64,000 nucleotides of DNA from Diplolepis rosae (Eukaryota > Arthropoda > Insecta > Hymenoptera > Diplolepididae): the NCBI GenBank assembly GCA_030998225.1, contig JAPYXD010000700.1, forward strand, positions 124,001-188,000. The letters run 5' to 3'. The position numbers and the translations under genes were made by a program. Shown piece by piece: positions 1 to 11,080 of the stretch (position 1 is the first letter of the stretch; each line of letters opens with the position of its first letter). The notes beneath the pieces were generated by a model. That model had not been told where the DNA came from. It saw only the letters and a list, made by a program, of their open reading frames with translations, and searched no databases.

Positions 1-739
1 GTCAATTAAGTTTTTTACGCATATATCTCACGTGTCGATTTAAAATATCTTAAAAATTGTTTAAAAATTTTATTTTTCGGGTTTTAGCGGTTTCAGGACC
101 AGTATTTGCATTATGGAATTGGTCTACTGTAAATAAAACACTTTTGAAAAAGTATTTCTAACAAAGATTTTTACGCATATATCTTATAGGTCAAATTAAA
201 ATATCAAGAGAATCTTATTCTTCGCGTTATCGCGTAATTATGATTTGTAATAACATTACGGGCGTGATGTTCACTAAAAATACAATACTTTTGGAAAAGT
301 ATTTCTAACAAAGAATTTTATGCATATATCTTATAGGTCAAATTAAAATATCAAGAGAATCTTATTCTTCGCGTTATCGCGTAATTATGATTTGTAATAA
401 CATTACGGGCGTGATGTTCACTAAAAATACAATACTTTTGGAAAAGTATTTCTAACAAAGAATTTTATGCATATATCTTATAGGTCAAATTAAAAAATCC
501 AGAGTATCTTATTCTTCGCGTTATCGCGTAATTATGATTGGTAATTACATTACGGGAGTGATGTTCACTTTAAATACAATACTTTTGAAAAAGTATTTCT
601 AACAAAGAATTTTATGCATATATCTTATAGGTCAAATTAAAAAATCCAGAGTATCTTATTCTTCTCGTTATCGCGTAATTATGATTGGTAATTACATTAC
701 GGGAGTGATGTTCACTATAAATACAATACTTTTGAAAAA

Positions 740-895
740 GTATTGTCAACTAAGCTTTTTACGCATATATCTCACATGTCAATTTGAAATATCTTAACAA
801 TTGTTTAAAAATTTTATTTTTCGGGTTTTCGCGGTTTCAGGATCAGTATTTGCATTATGGAATTGCACTACCATAAATAAAACACTTTTGAAAAA
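740..895 (+). repeat. Reference A monomer (156 bp)
   Basis: Representative A unit (subtype b-like). In order: head GTATTGTCAACTAAG; TTTTTACGCATATATCT; a TTAACAATTGTTTAAAAATT tract; core TTCGGGTTTTCGCG at 820-833; GGTTTCAGGATCAG; TTTGCATTATGGAATTGC; tail AAAACACTTTTGAAAAA. It aligns with B over the head, the core and the tail. The 9-bp length difference lies in the A/T tract and the segment after the core. A units vary most in the head (subtypes a-f), in the core (TTTTAGCGG, CTTTAACGG) and in the tail (AAATAAAACAC versus B-like AAATACAATAC). Confidence 0.97.
820..833 (+). other. Conserved CpG core of A (example)
   Basis: TTCGGGTTTTCGCG followed by G, aligned to the B core with two differences in 14 bases. 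Variants seen include TTCGGGTTTTAGCG (about 73-90), CGGGCTTTAACGG (36819-36832, 39216-39229, 52716-52729, 62153-62166) and CGGGTTTTCCCGG (9062-9074, 15368-15380). No function can be shown from sequence alone. Confidence 0.55.
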
Positions 896-964
896 TTATT
901 TCTAACAAAGATTTTTACGCATATATCTTATAGGTCAAATTAAAATATCAAGAGAATCTTATTC

Positions 965-978
965 TTCGCGTTATCGCG
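965..978 (+). other. Conserved CpG core of B (example)
   Basis: TTCGCGTTATCGCG, with four CpG steps in a unit of about 28% GC. CGCG-TTAT-CGCG inside it is a 4-bp-arm inverted repeat. The aligned block in A is TTCGGGTTTTCGCG, so this short stretch survived the A/B divergence better than its flanks. It could be a protein-binding box. It resembles the mammalian CENP-B box pattern (TTCG, 4 nt, A, 2 nt, CGGG) at the TTCG and A positions but not in the CGGG half, so I do not call it a CENP-B box. Confidence 0.6.
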
Positions 979-998
979 TAATTATGATTGGTAATTAC
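978..998 (+). repeat. B-specific dyad GTAATTA / TAATTAC (example)
   Basis: A perfect 7-bp inverted repeat with a 7-nt spacer (TGATTGG), present in most B units and absent from A. It overlaps the end of the CpG core. The subtype with TTTGTAATAAC loses the right arm. Short dyad symmetries are a known property of several centromeric satellites; whether this one matters is inference. Confidence 0.75.
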
Positions 999-1027
999 AT
1001 TACGGGCGTGATGTTCACTAAAAATAC

Positions 1028-1047
1028 AATACTTTTGAAAAAGTATT
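1028..1047. repeat. Unit-junction palindrome (example)
   Basis: AATACTTTTGAAAAAGTATT has 9-bp perfect arms around a 2-nt spacer and spans the tail of one unit and the head of the next. The variants AATACTTTTCAAAAAGTATT and AATACTTTTGGAAAAGTATT keep the arms perfect. AATACATTTC, AATACCTTTG, AATACTCTTG and AACACTTTTG forms weaken them. Because A and B share this element, it is also the likely site at which exchanges between unlike units resolve. Confidence 0.85.
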
Positions 1048-1345
1048 TCTAACAAAGAATTTTATGCATATATCTTATATTTCAAATAAAAAAATCCAAA
1101 GTATCTTATTCTTCGCGTTATCGCGTAATTATGATTGGTAATAACATTACGGGCGTGATGTTCACTAAAAATACAATACTTTTGAAAAAGTATTGTAAAC
1201 TTAGGTTTTTACGCATATATCTTAGATGTCAATTCAAAATATCTCAAAAATTGTTTAAAAATTTTATTTTTCGGGTTTTCGCGGTTTCAGGATCAGTATT
1301 TGCATTATGGAATTGCTCTACTGTAAATAAAACACTTTTGAAAAA

Positions 1346-2546
1346 GTATTTCTAACAAAGATTTTTACGCATATATCTTATAGGTCAAATTAAAATATCC
1401 AGAGAATCTTATTCTTCGCGTTATAGCGTAATTATGATTGGTAATTACATTAAGGGCGTGATGTTCACTAAAGATACAATACCTTTGTAAAAGTATTGTC
1501 AAATAAGCTTTTTACGCATATATCTCACATGTCAATTTAAAATATCTTAAAAATTCTTAAAAATTTTATTTTTCGGGTTTTCGCGGTTTCAGGATCAGTA
1601 TTTGCATTATGGAATTGCTCTACTGTAAATAAAATACTTTTGAAAAAGTATTTCTAACAATGATTTTTACGCATATATCTTGTAGGTCAAATTAAAATAT
1701 CCAGAGAATCTTATTCTTCGCGTTATCGCGTAATTGTGATTGGTAATTACATTACGGGAGTGATGTTCACTATAAATACAATACTTTTGAAAAAGTATTG
1801 TCAACTTAGGTTTTTACGCATATATCTCACATGTCAATTTGAAATATCTTAACAATTGTTTAAAAATTTTATTTTTCGGGTTTTCGCGATTTCAGGACCA
1901 GTATTTGCATTATGGAATTGCTCTACTATAAATACAATACTTTTCAAAAAGTATTTCTAACAAAGATTTTTACGCATATATCTTATAGGTCAAATTAAAA
2001 TATCAAGAGAATCTTATTCTTCGCGTTATCGCGTAATTATGATTGGTAATTACATTACGGGCGTGATGTTCACTAAAAATACAATATTTTGAAAAAGTAT
2101 TTCTAAAAAAGATTTTTACGCATATATCTTATATGTCAAATTAATATATCAAGAGAATCTTATTCTTCGCGTTATTGCGTAATTGTGATTGGTAATTACA
2201 TTACGGGAGTGATGTTCACTCTAAATACAATACTTTTCAAAAAGTATTTCTAACAAAGATTTTTACGCATATATCTTATAGGTCAAATTAAAATATCAAG
2301 AGAATCTTATTCTTCGCGTTATCGCGTAATTATGATTGGTAATTACATTACGGGAGTGATGTTCACTACAAATACAATACTTTTGAAAAAGTATTCTCAA
2401 CTAAGTTTTTTACGCATATATCTTAGATGTCAATTCAAAATATCTCAAAAATTGTTTAAAAATTTTATTTTTCGGGTTTTCGCGGTTTCAGGATCAGTAT
2501 TTGCATTATGGAATTGCTCTACTGTAAATAAAACACTTTTGAAAAA
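1346..2546. repeat. 8-mer HOR copy 1 (1201 bp): B A B A BBB A
   Basis: Units start at 1346, 1493 (A-f, 155 bp), 1648, 1795 (A-c), 1951 (B, 146 bp), 2097, 2244 and 2391 (A-e). It matches 2547-3601 unit for unit apart from one B fewer in that copy. The A-e unit has CTCAAAAA in place of the usual CTTAAAAA, which removes an in-frame stop and opens a chance 74-codon frame. Confidence 0.9.
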
Positions 2547-3601
2547 GTATTTCTAACAAAGATTTTTACGCATATATCTTATAGGTCAAATTAAAATATC
2601 CAGAGAATCTTATTCTTCGCGTTATAGCGTAATTATGATTGGTAATTACATTAAGGGCGTGATGTTCACTAAAGATACAATACCTTTGTAAAAGTATTGT
2701 CAAATAAGCTTTTTACGCATATATCTCACATGTCAATTTAAAATATCTTAAAAATTCTTAAAAATTTTATTTTTCGGGTTTTCGCGGTTTCAGGATCAGT
2801 ATTTGCATTATGGAATTGCTCTACTGTAAATAAAATACTTTTGAAAAAGTATTTCTAACAATGATTTTTACGCATATATCTTGTAGGTCAAATTAAAATA
2901 TCCAGAGAATCTTATTCTTCGCGTTATCGCGTAATTGTGATTGGTAATTACATTACGGGAGTGATGTTCACTATAAATACAATACTTTTGAAAAAGTATT
3001 GTCAACTTAGGTTTTTACGCATATATCTCACATGTCAATTTGAAATATCTTAACAATTGTTTAAAAATTTTATTTTTCGGGTTTTCGCGATTTCAGGACC
3101 AGTATTTGCATTATGGAATTGCTCTACTATAAATACAATACTTTTCAAAAAGTATTTCTAACAAAGATTTTTACGCATATATCTTATAGGTCAAATTAAA
3201 ATATCAAGAGAATCTTATTCTTCGCGTTATCGCGTAATTATGATTGGTAATTACATTACGGGCGTGATGTTCACTATAAATACAATACTTTTCAAAAAGT
3301 ATTTCTAACAAAGATTTTTACGCATATATCTTATAGGTCAAATTAAAATATCAAGAGAATCTTATTCTTCGCGTTATCGCGTAATTATGATTGGTAATTA
3401 CATTACGGGAGTGATGTTCACTACAAATACAATACTTTTGAAAAAGTATTCTCAACTAAGTTTTTTACGCATATATCTTAGATGTCAATTCAAAATATCT
3501 CAAAAATTGTTTAAAAATTTTATTTTTCGGGTTTTCGCGGTTTCAGGATCAGTATTTGCATTATGGAATTGCTCTACTGTAAATAAAACACTTTTGAAAA
3601 A
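2547..3601. repeat. 7-mer HOR copy 2 (1055 bp): B A B A BB A
   Basis: Units start at 2547, 2694 (A-f, 155 bp), 2849, 2996 (A-c), 3152, 3299 and 3446 (A-e). It is 146 bp shorter than copy 1 because one of the three middle B units is missing. The unit order and subtype marks are otherwise the same, so the two copies arose by unequal exchange. Confidence 0.9.
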
Positions 3602-6435
3602 GTATTTCTAACAAAGATTTTTACGCATATATCTTATAGGTCAAATTAAAATATCCAGAGAATCTTATTCTTCGCGTTATAGCGTAATTATGATTGGTAA
3701 TTACATTAAGGGCGTGATGTTCACTAAAGATACAATACCTTTGTAAAAGTATTGTCAAATAAGCTTTTTACGCATATATCTCACATGTCAATTTAAAATA
3801 TCTTAACAATTGTTTAAAAATTTTATTTTTCGGGTTTTCGCGATTTCAGGACCAGTATTTGCATTATGGAATTGCTCTACTATAAATACAATACTTTTCA
3901 AAAAGTATTTCTAACAAAGATTTTTACGCATATATCTTATAAGTCAAATTAAAATATCAAGAGAATCTTATTCTTCGCGTTATCGCGTAATTATGATTGG
4001 TAATTACATTACGGGCGTGATGTTCACTATAAATACAATACTTTTCAAAAAGTATTTCTAACAAAGATTTTTACGCATATATCTTATAGGTCAAATTAAA
4101 ATATCAAGAGAATCTTATTCTTCGCGTTATCGCGTAATTATGATTGGTAATTACATTACGGGCGTGATGTTCACTAAAAATACAATATTTTGAAAAAGTA
4201 TTTCTAACAAAGATTTTTACTCATATATCTTATAGGTGAATTAAAATATCAAGAGTATCTTATTCTTCGCGTTATCGCGTAATTATGATTGGTAATTACA
4301 TTACGGGAGTGATGTTCACTATAAATAAAATACTCTTGAAAAAGTATTGTCAACTAAGTTTTTTACGCATATATCTCACATGTCAATTCAAAATATATTA
4401 AAAATTGTTTAAAAATTTTATTTTTCGGGTTTTCGCGGTTTCAGGATCAGTATTTGCATTATGGAATTGCACTACCATAAATAAAACACTTTTGAAAAAT
4501 TATTTCTAACAAAGATTTTTAAGCATATACCTTATAGGTCTAATTAAAATATCAATAGAATCTTATTCTTCGCGTTATCGCGTAATTATGATTGGTAATT
4601 ACATTACGGGCGTGATGTTCACTAAAAATACAATACTTTTGAAAAAGTATTTCTAACAAAGAATATTATGCATATATCTTATAGGTCAAATTAAAAAATC
4701 CAGAGTATCTTATTCTTCGCGTTATCGCGTAATTATGATTGGTAATTACATTACGGGAGTGATGTTCACTACAAATACAATACTTTTGAAAAAGTATTTC
4801 TAACAAAGATTTTCACGCATATATCTTATAGGTCAAATTAAAATATCAAGAGTATCTTATTCTTCGCGTTATCGCGTAATTGTGATTGGTAATTACATTA
4901 CGGGAGTGATGTTCACTATAAATACAATACTTTTGAAAAAGTATTCTCAACTAAGTTTTTTACGCATATATCTTAGATGTCAATTCAAAATATCTCAAAA
5001 ATTGTTTAAAAATTTTATTTTTCGGGTTTTCGCGGTTTCAGGATCAGTATTTGCATTATGGAATTGCACTACCATAAATAAAACACTTTTGAAAAATTAT
5101 TTCTAACAAAGATTTTTAAGCATATACCTTATAGGTCTAATTAAAATATCAATAGAATCTTATTCTTCGCGTTATCGCGTAATTATGATTGGTAATTACA
5201 TTACGGGCGTGATGTTCACTAAAAATACAATACTTTTGAAAAAGTATTTCTAACAAAGAATTTTATGCATATATCTTATAGGTCAAATTAAAAAATCCAG
5301 AGTATCTTATTCTTCGCGTTATCGCGTAATTATGATTGGTAATTACATTACGGGAGTGATGTTCACTACAAATACAATACTTTTGAAAAAGTATTTCTAA
5401 CAAAGATTTTTACGCATATATCTTATAGGTCAAATTAAAATATCAAGAAAATCTTATTCTTCGCGTTATCGCGTAATTATGATTGGTAATTACATTACGG
5501 GCGTGATGTTCACTAAAAATACAATATTTTGAAAAAGTATTTCTAATAAAGATTTTTACGCATATATCTTATAGGTGAATTAAAATATCAAGAGTATCTT
5601 ATTCTTCGCGTTATCGCGTAATTATGATTGGTAATTACATTACGGGAGTGATGTTCACTATAAATAAAATACTCTTGAAAAAGTATTGTCAACTAAGTTT
5701 TTTACGCATATATCTCACATGTCAATTCAAAATATCTTAAAAATTGTTTAAAAATTTTATTTTTCGGGTTTTCGCGGTTTCAGGATCAGTATTTGCATTA
5801 TGGAATTGCACTACCATAAATAAAACACTTTTGAAAAATTATTTCTAACAAAGATTTTTAAGCATATACCTTATAGGTCTAATTAAAATATCAATAGAAT
5901 TTTATTCTTCGCGTTATCGCGTAATTATGATTGGTAATTACATTACGGGAGTGATGTTCACTTTAAATACAATACTTTTGAAAAAGTATTTCTAACAAAG
6001 AATTTTATGCATATATCTTATAGGTCAAATTAAAAAATCCAGAGAATCTTATTCTTCGCGTTATCGCGTAATTGTGATTGGTAATTACATTACGGGAGTG
6101 ATGTTCACTATAAATACAATACTTTTGAAAAAGTATTGTCAACTTAGGTTTTTACGCATATATCTCACATGTCAATTTGAAATATCTTAACAATTGTTTA
6201 AAAATTTTATTTTTCGGGTTTTCGCGATTTCAGGACCAGTATTTGCATTATGGAATTGCTCTACTGTAAATAAAATACTTTTGAAAAAGTATTTCTAACA
6301 ATGATTTTTGCGCATATATCTTGTAGGTCAAATTAAAATATCCAGAGAATCTTATTCTTCGCGTTATCGCGTAATTGTGATTGGTAATTACATTACGGGA
6401 GTGATGTTTACTATAAATACAATACTTTTGAAAAA
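3602..6435. repeat. Patchwork block with ABBB and ABBBB runs
   Basis: Starts as a third copy of the preceding HOR (B3602), but A3749 joins an f head to a c-type body and tail, removing one A+B pair. Then BBB (3905, 4052, 4198), A4344, BBB (4500-4940), A4941, BBBB (5097-5682), A5683, BB, A6133, B6289. The order of subtypes matches 15443-18725 at an offset of 11840-11841 bp up to about 6133/17973. Several A units end in TGCACTACC with an ATTATTTCTAAC junction. Confidence 0.85.
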
Positions 6436-7785
6436 GTATTGTCAACTTAGGTTTTTACGCATATATCTCACATGTCAATTTGAAATATCTTAACAATTGT
6501 TTAAAAATTTTATTTTTCGGGTTTTCGCGATTTCAGGACCAGTATTTGCATTATGGAATTGCTCTACTATAAATACAATACTTTTCAAAAAGTATTTCTA
6601 ACAAAGATTTTTACGCATATATCTTATAGGTCAAATTAAAATATCAAGAGAATCTTATTCTTCGCGTTATCGCGTAATTATGATTGGTAATTACATTACG
6701 GGCGTGATGTTCACTATAAATACAATACATTTCAAAAAGTATTTCTAACAAAGATTTTTACGCATATATCTTATAGGTCAAATTAAAATATCAAGAGAAT
6801 CTTATTCTTCGCGTTATCGCCTAATTATGATTGGTAATTACATTACGGGCGTGATGTTCACTAAAAATGCAATACTTTTGAAAAAGTATTTCTAACAAAG
6901 ATTTTTACGCATATATCTTATAGGTCAAATTAAAATATCAAGAGTATCTTATTCTTCGCGTTATCGCGTAATTATGATTGGTAATTACATTACGGGAGTG
7001 ATGTTCACTATAAATAAAATACTCTTGAAAAAGTATTGTCAACTAAGTTTTTTACGCATATATCTCACATGTCAATTCAAAATATCTTAAAAATTGTTTA
7101 AAAATTTTATTTTTCGGGTTTTCGCGGTTTCAGGATCAGCATTTGCATTATGGAATTGCACTACCATAAATAAAACACTTTTGAAAAATTATTTCTAACA
7201 AAGATTTTTAAGCATATACCTTATAGGTCAAATTAAAATATCAAGAGAATCTTATTCTTCGCGTTATTGCGTAATTGTGATTTGTAATTACATTACGGGA
7301 GTGATGTTCACTATAAATACAATACTTTGGAAAAAGTATTGTAAACTTAGGTTTTTACGCATATATCTTACATGTCAATTCAAAATATCTTAAAAATTGT
7401 TTGAAAATTTTATTTTTCGGGTTTTAGCGGTTTCCGGACCAGTATTTGCATTATGGAATTGGTCTACTGTAAATAAAACACATTTGAAAAAGTATTTCTA
7501 ACAAAGATTTTTACGCATATATCTTATAGGTCAAATTAAAATATCAAGAGAATCTTATTCTTCGCGTTATCGCGTAATTATGATTTGTAATAACATTACG
7601 GGCGTGATGTTCACTAAAAATACAATACTTTTGGAAAAGTATTTCTAACAACGAATTTTATGCATATATCTTATAGGTCAAATTAAAAAATCCAGAGTAT
7701 CTTATTCTTCGCGTTATCGCGTAATTATGATTGGTAATTACATTACGGGCGTGATGTTCACTAAAAATACAATACCTTTGTAAAA
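6436..7785. repeat. HOR-I copy (1350 bp): A BBB A B A BB
   Basis: Units: A-c 6436; B 6592, 6739, 6886; A-b 7033; B 7189; A-d 7336; B 7492, 7639. Diagnostic marks in order: ACATTTCAAAAAG tail of the first B, TCGCCTAAT plus AAAATGCAATAC in the second, ATACTCTTG tail of the third, CAGCATTTGCATT in A-b, TTATTGCG and ACTTTGGAAAAAG in the single B, GGTCTACTG in A-d, TTTGTAATAAC in the next B, ACCTTTGTAAAAG in the last. Confidence 0.92.
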
Positions 7786-10740
7786 GTATTGTCAATTAAG
7801 TTTTTTACGCATATATCTCACGTGTCAATTCAAAATATCTTAAAAATTGTTTACAAATTTTATTTTTCGGGTTTTCGCGGTTTCAGGATCAGTATTTGCA
7901 TTATGGAATTGCTCTACTGTAAATAAAACACTTTTGAAAAAGTATTTCTAACGAAGATTTTTACGCATATATCTTATAGGTCAAATTAAAATATCCAGAG
8001 AATCTTATTCTTCGCGTTATCGCGTAATTATGATTGGTAATTACATTACGGGCGTGATGTTCACTATAAATACAATACATTTCAAAAAGTATTTCTAACA
8101 AAGATTTTTAAGCATATATCTTATAGGTCAAATTAAAATATCAAGAGAATCTTATTCTTCGCGTTATCGCCTAATTATGATTGGTAATTACATTACGGGC
8201 GTGATGTTCACTAAAAATGCAATACTTTTGAAAAAGTATTTCTAACAAAGATTTTTACGCATATATCTTATAGGTCAAATTAAAATATCAAGAGTATCTT
8301 ATTCTTCTCGTTATCGCGTAATTATGATTGGTAATTACATTACGGGAGTGATGTTCACTATAAATAAAATACTCTTGAAAAAGTATTGTCAACTAAGTTT
8401 TTTACGCATATATCTCACATGTCAATTCAACATATCTTAAAAATTGTTTAAAAATTTTATTTTTCGGGTTTTCGCGGTTTCGGGATCAGTATTTGCATTA
8501 TGGAATTGCTCTACTATAAATACAATACTTTTCAAAAAGTATTTCTAACAAAGATTTTTACGCATATATCTTATAGGTCAAATTAAAATATCAAGAGAAT
8601 CTTATTCTTCGCGTTATCGCGTAATTATGATAGGTAATTACATTACGGGCGTGATGTTCACTATAAATACAATACATTTCAAAAAGTATTTCTAACAAAG
8701 ATTTTTAAGCATATATCTTATAGGTCAAATTAAAATATCAAGAGAATCTTATTCTTCGCGTTATCGCGTAATTATGATTGGTAATTACATTACGGGCGTG
8801 ATGTTCACTAAAAATACAATACTTTTGAAAAAGTATTTCTAACAAAGAATTTTATGCATATATCTTATAGGTCAAATTAAAAAATCCAAAGTATCTTATT
8901 CTTCGCGTTATCGCGTAATTATGATTGGTAATTACATTACGGGAGTGATGTTCACTACAAATACAATACTTTTGAAAAAGTATTCTCAACTAAGTTTTTT
9001 ACGCATATATCTTAGATGTCAATTCAAAATATCTCAAAAATTGTTTAAAAATTTTATTTTTCGGGTTTTCCCGGTTTCAGGATCAGTATTTGCATTATGG
9101 AATTGCTCTACTGTAAATAAAACACTTTTGAAAAAGTATTTCTAACAAAGATTTTTACGCATATATCTTATAGGTCAAATTAAAATATCCAGAGAATCTT
9201 ATTCTTCGCGTTATAGCGTAATTATGATTGGTAATTACATTAAGGGCGTGATGTTCACTAAAGATACAATACCTTTGTAAAAGTATTGTCAAATAAGCTT
9301 TTTACGCATATATCTCACATGTCAATTTAAAATATCTTAACAATTGTTTAAAAATTTTATTTTTCGGGTTTTCGCGATTTCAGGACCAGTATTTGCATTA
9401 TGGAATTGCTCTACTATAAATACAATACTTTTCAAAAAGTATTTCTAACAAAGATTTTTACGCATATATCTTATAGGTCAAATTAAAATATCAAGAGAAT
9501 CTTATTCTTCGCGTTATCGCGTAATTATGATTGGTAATTACATTACGGGCGTGATGTTCACTATAAATACAATACTTTTCAAAAAGTATTTCTAACAAAG
9601 ATTTTTACGCATATATCTTATAGGTCAAATTAAAATATCAAGAGAATCTTATTCTTCGCGTTATCGCGTAATTATGATTGGTAATTACATTACGGGCGTG
9701 ATGTTCACTAAAAATACAATATTTTGAAAAAGTATTTCTAACAAAGATTTTTACTCATATATCTTATAGGTGAATTAAAATATCAAGAGTATCTTATTCT
9801 TCGCGTTATCGCGTAATTATGATTGGTAATTACATTACGGGAGTGATGTTCACTATAAATAAAATACTCTTGAAAAAGTATTGTCAACTAAGTTTTTTAC
9901 GCATATATCTCACATGTCAATTCAAAATATCTTAAAAATTGTTTAAAAATTTTATTTTTCGGGTTTTCGCGGTTTCAGGATCAGTATTTGCATTATGGAA
10001 TTGCACTACCATAAATAAAACACTTTTGAAAAATTATTTCTAACAAAGATTTTTAAGCATATACCTTATAGGTCTAATTAAAATATCAATAGAATCTTAT
10101 TCTTCGCGTTATCGCGTAATTATGATTGGTAATTACATTACGGGCGTGATGTTCACTAAAAATACAATACTTTTGAAAAAGTATTTCTAACAAAGAATTT
10201 TATGCATATATCTTATAGGTCAAATTAAAAAATCCAGAGTATCTTATTCTTCGCGTTATCGCGTAATTATGATTGGTAATTACATTACGGGAGTGATGTT
10301 CACTACAAATACAATACTTTTGAAAAAGTATTTCTAACAAAGATTTTCACGCATATATCTTATAGGTCAAATTAAAATATCAAGAGTATCTTATTCTTCT
10401 CGTTATCGCGTAATTATGATTGGTAATTACATTACGGGAGTGATGTTCACTATAAATAAAATACTCTTGAAAAAGTATTGTCAACTAAGTTTTTTACGCA
10501 TATATCTCACATGTCAATTCAAAATATCTTAAAAATTGTTTAAAAATTTTATTTTTCTGGTTTTCGCGGTTTCAGGATCAGTATTTGCATTATGGAATTG
10601 CACTACCATAAATAAAACACTTTTGAAAAATTATTTCTAACAAAGATTTTTAAGCATATACCTTATAGGTCTAATTAAAATATCAATAGAATCTTATTCT
10701 TCGCGTTATCGCGTAATTATGATTGGTAATTACATTACGG
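6592..10740. repeat. Segmental duplication copy 1 (offset 6307 bp)
   Basis: Unit order and private marks match 12899-17046 with a constant shift of 6307 bp (6306 after the scrambled junction at 16771). Shared marks include the CCCGG core in A-e, the TTCTGGTTTTCGCGG core in A10475/A16781, and the pair of 146-bp B units. The match ends within B10631/B16937, where the tails differ. Confidence 0.85.
7786..9282. repeat. 1497-bp block A BBB A BBB A B, copy 1
   Basis: Units: A-a 7786; B 7942, 8089, 8236; A-b 8383 (tail ACTATAAATAC); B 8539, 8686, 8833; A-e 8980 (core CCCGG); B 9136. The same block recurs at 14093-15589. Local differences sit mainly in B7942 and B8089 compared with B14249 and B14396, consistent with patchy conversion. 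Confidence 0.88.
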
Positions 10741-11080
10741 GAGTGATGTTCACTATAAATACAATACTTTTGAAAAAGTATTGTCAACTTAGGTTTTTAC
10801 GCATATATCTCACATGTCAATTTGAAATATCTTAACAATTGTTTAAAAATTTTATTTTTCGGGTTTTCGCGATTTCAGGACCAGTATTTGCATTATGGAA
10901 TTGCTCTACTGTAAATAAAATACTTTTGAAAAAGTATTTCTAACAATGATTTTTGCGCATATATCTTGTAGGTCAAATTAAAATATCCAGAGAATCTTAT
11001 TCTTCGCGTTATCGCGTAATTGTGATTGGTAATTACATTACGGGAGTGATGTTTACTATAAATACAATACTTTTGAAAAA
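9283..11080. repeat. Patchwork block A BBB A BBB A B A B
   Basis: Units: A 9283 (f head, c body, as at 3749 and 15590); B 9439, 9586, 9732 (the last two 146 bp); A 9878; B 10034, 10181, 10328; A 10475; B 10631; A 10778; B 10934. It follows 3749-4940 and 15590-16936 in order, then switches in B10631 to the sequence seen at 5986-6435, skipping the ABBBB segment. Confidence 0.86.

Larger units (their letters stand above)
896..1042 (+). repeat. Reference B monomer (147 bp)
   Basis: Representative B unit. In order: head TATTTCTAACAAAG (first base T in this copy, G in most); GCATATATCT box; AAATTAAAATATC; CpG core TTCGCGTTATCGCG at unit position 70-83; dyad GTAATTA-7-TAATTAC at about 83-103; ACGGGCGTGATGTTCACT; tail ending in the junction palindrome. 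Most B units are exactly 147 bp. Exceptions of 146 bp have ATATTTTG for ATACTTTTG (1951, 4052, 5391, 9586, 15893, 17231) or GGTGAATT for GGTCAAATT (4198, 5537, 9732, 16039, 17377). Frequent subtype marks are TTATAGCG, TTATTGCG and TCGCCTAAT in the core, TTTGTAATAACATT in place of the dyad, and AAAAAATCCAGAG. Confidence 0.97.
1..1345. repeat. Irregular left block: A BBBB A BB A
   Basis: Units start at 1 (A subtype a, first five bases missing), 152, 299, 446, 593 (B), 740 (A), 896, 1043 (B) and 1190 (A subtype d). The first A carries CACGTGTCGATTT and GGTCTACTG, the marks of the second a-type unit of HOR-III (39583). 152 and 299 both carry TTTGTAATAAC and TTTTGGAAAAG, so one B looks duplicated relative to 39583-40179. 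This block is probably the tail of a HOR-III-related segment whose left part is outside the window. Confidence 0.8.

Noticed and set aside
820..833. Bacterial or phage origin (tandem regulatory sites or a replication origin)
   Set aside because: A 64-kb unidirectional array with nested higher-order repeats and no genes is not a known bacterial or phage architecture. Iteron arrays are far shorter.
965..981. CENP-B box in the B core
   Set aside because: TTCG and the central A fit, but the CGGG half reads GCGT, leaving about six of nine key positions. I retain it only as a candidate protein-binding core.
1320..1335. AATAAA in A tails as a polyadenylation signal
   Set aside because: AAATAAAACAC is a normal A-tail sequence present in most A units. 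Six-base AT motifs are expected by chance at this composition, and no gene precedes it.
1131..1355. 74-codon plus-strand frames (also 2332, 3387, 4882, 8921, 15228, 36227, 38624, 41616, 52124 and 61560)
   Set aside because: Same origin: they start at ATGATTGG in a B unit and end at the TTCTAA of the next B head. They appear and vanish with single-base subtype changes.
6248..6445. 65-codon minus-strand frames (also 10893, 18538, 23642, 28003, 30105, 33400 and others)
   Set aside because: Mirror image of the satellite. They depend on the TTTTTGCGC and CTTGTAGG variants, which remove stop codons on the minus strand. They overlap plus-strand frames of the same kind.
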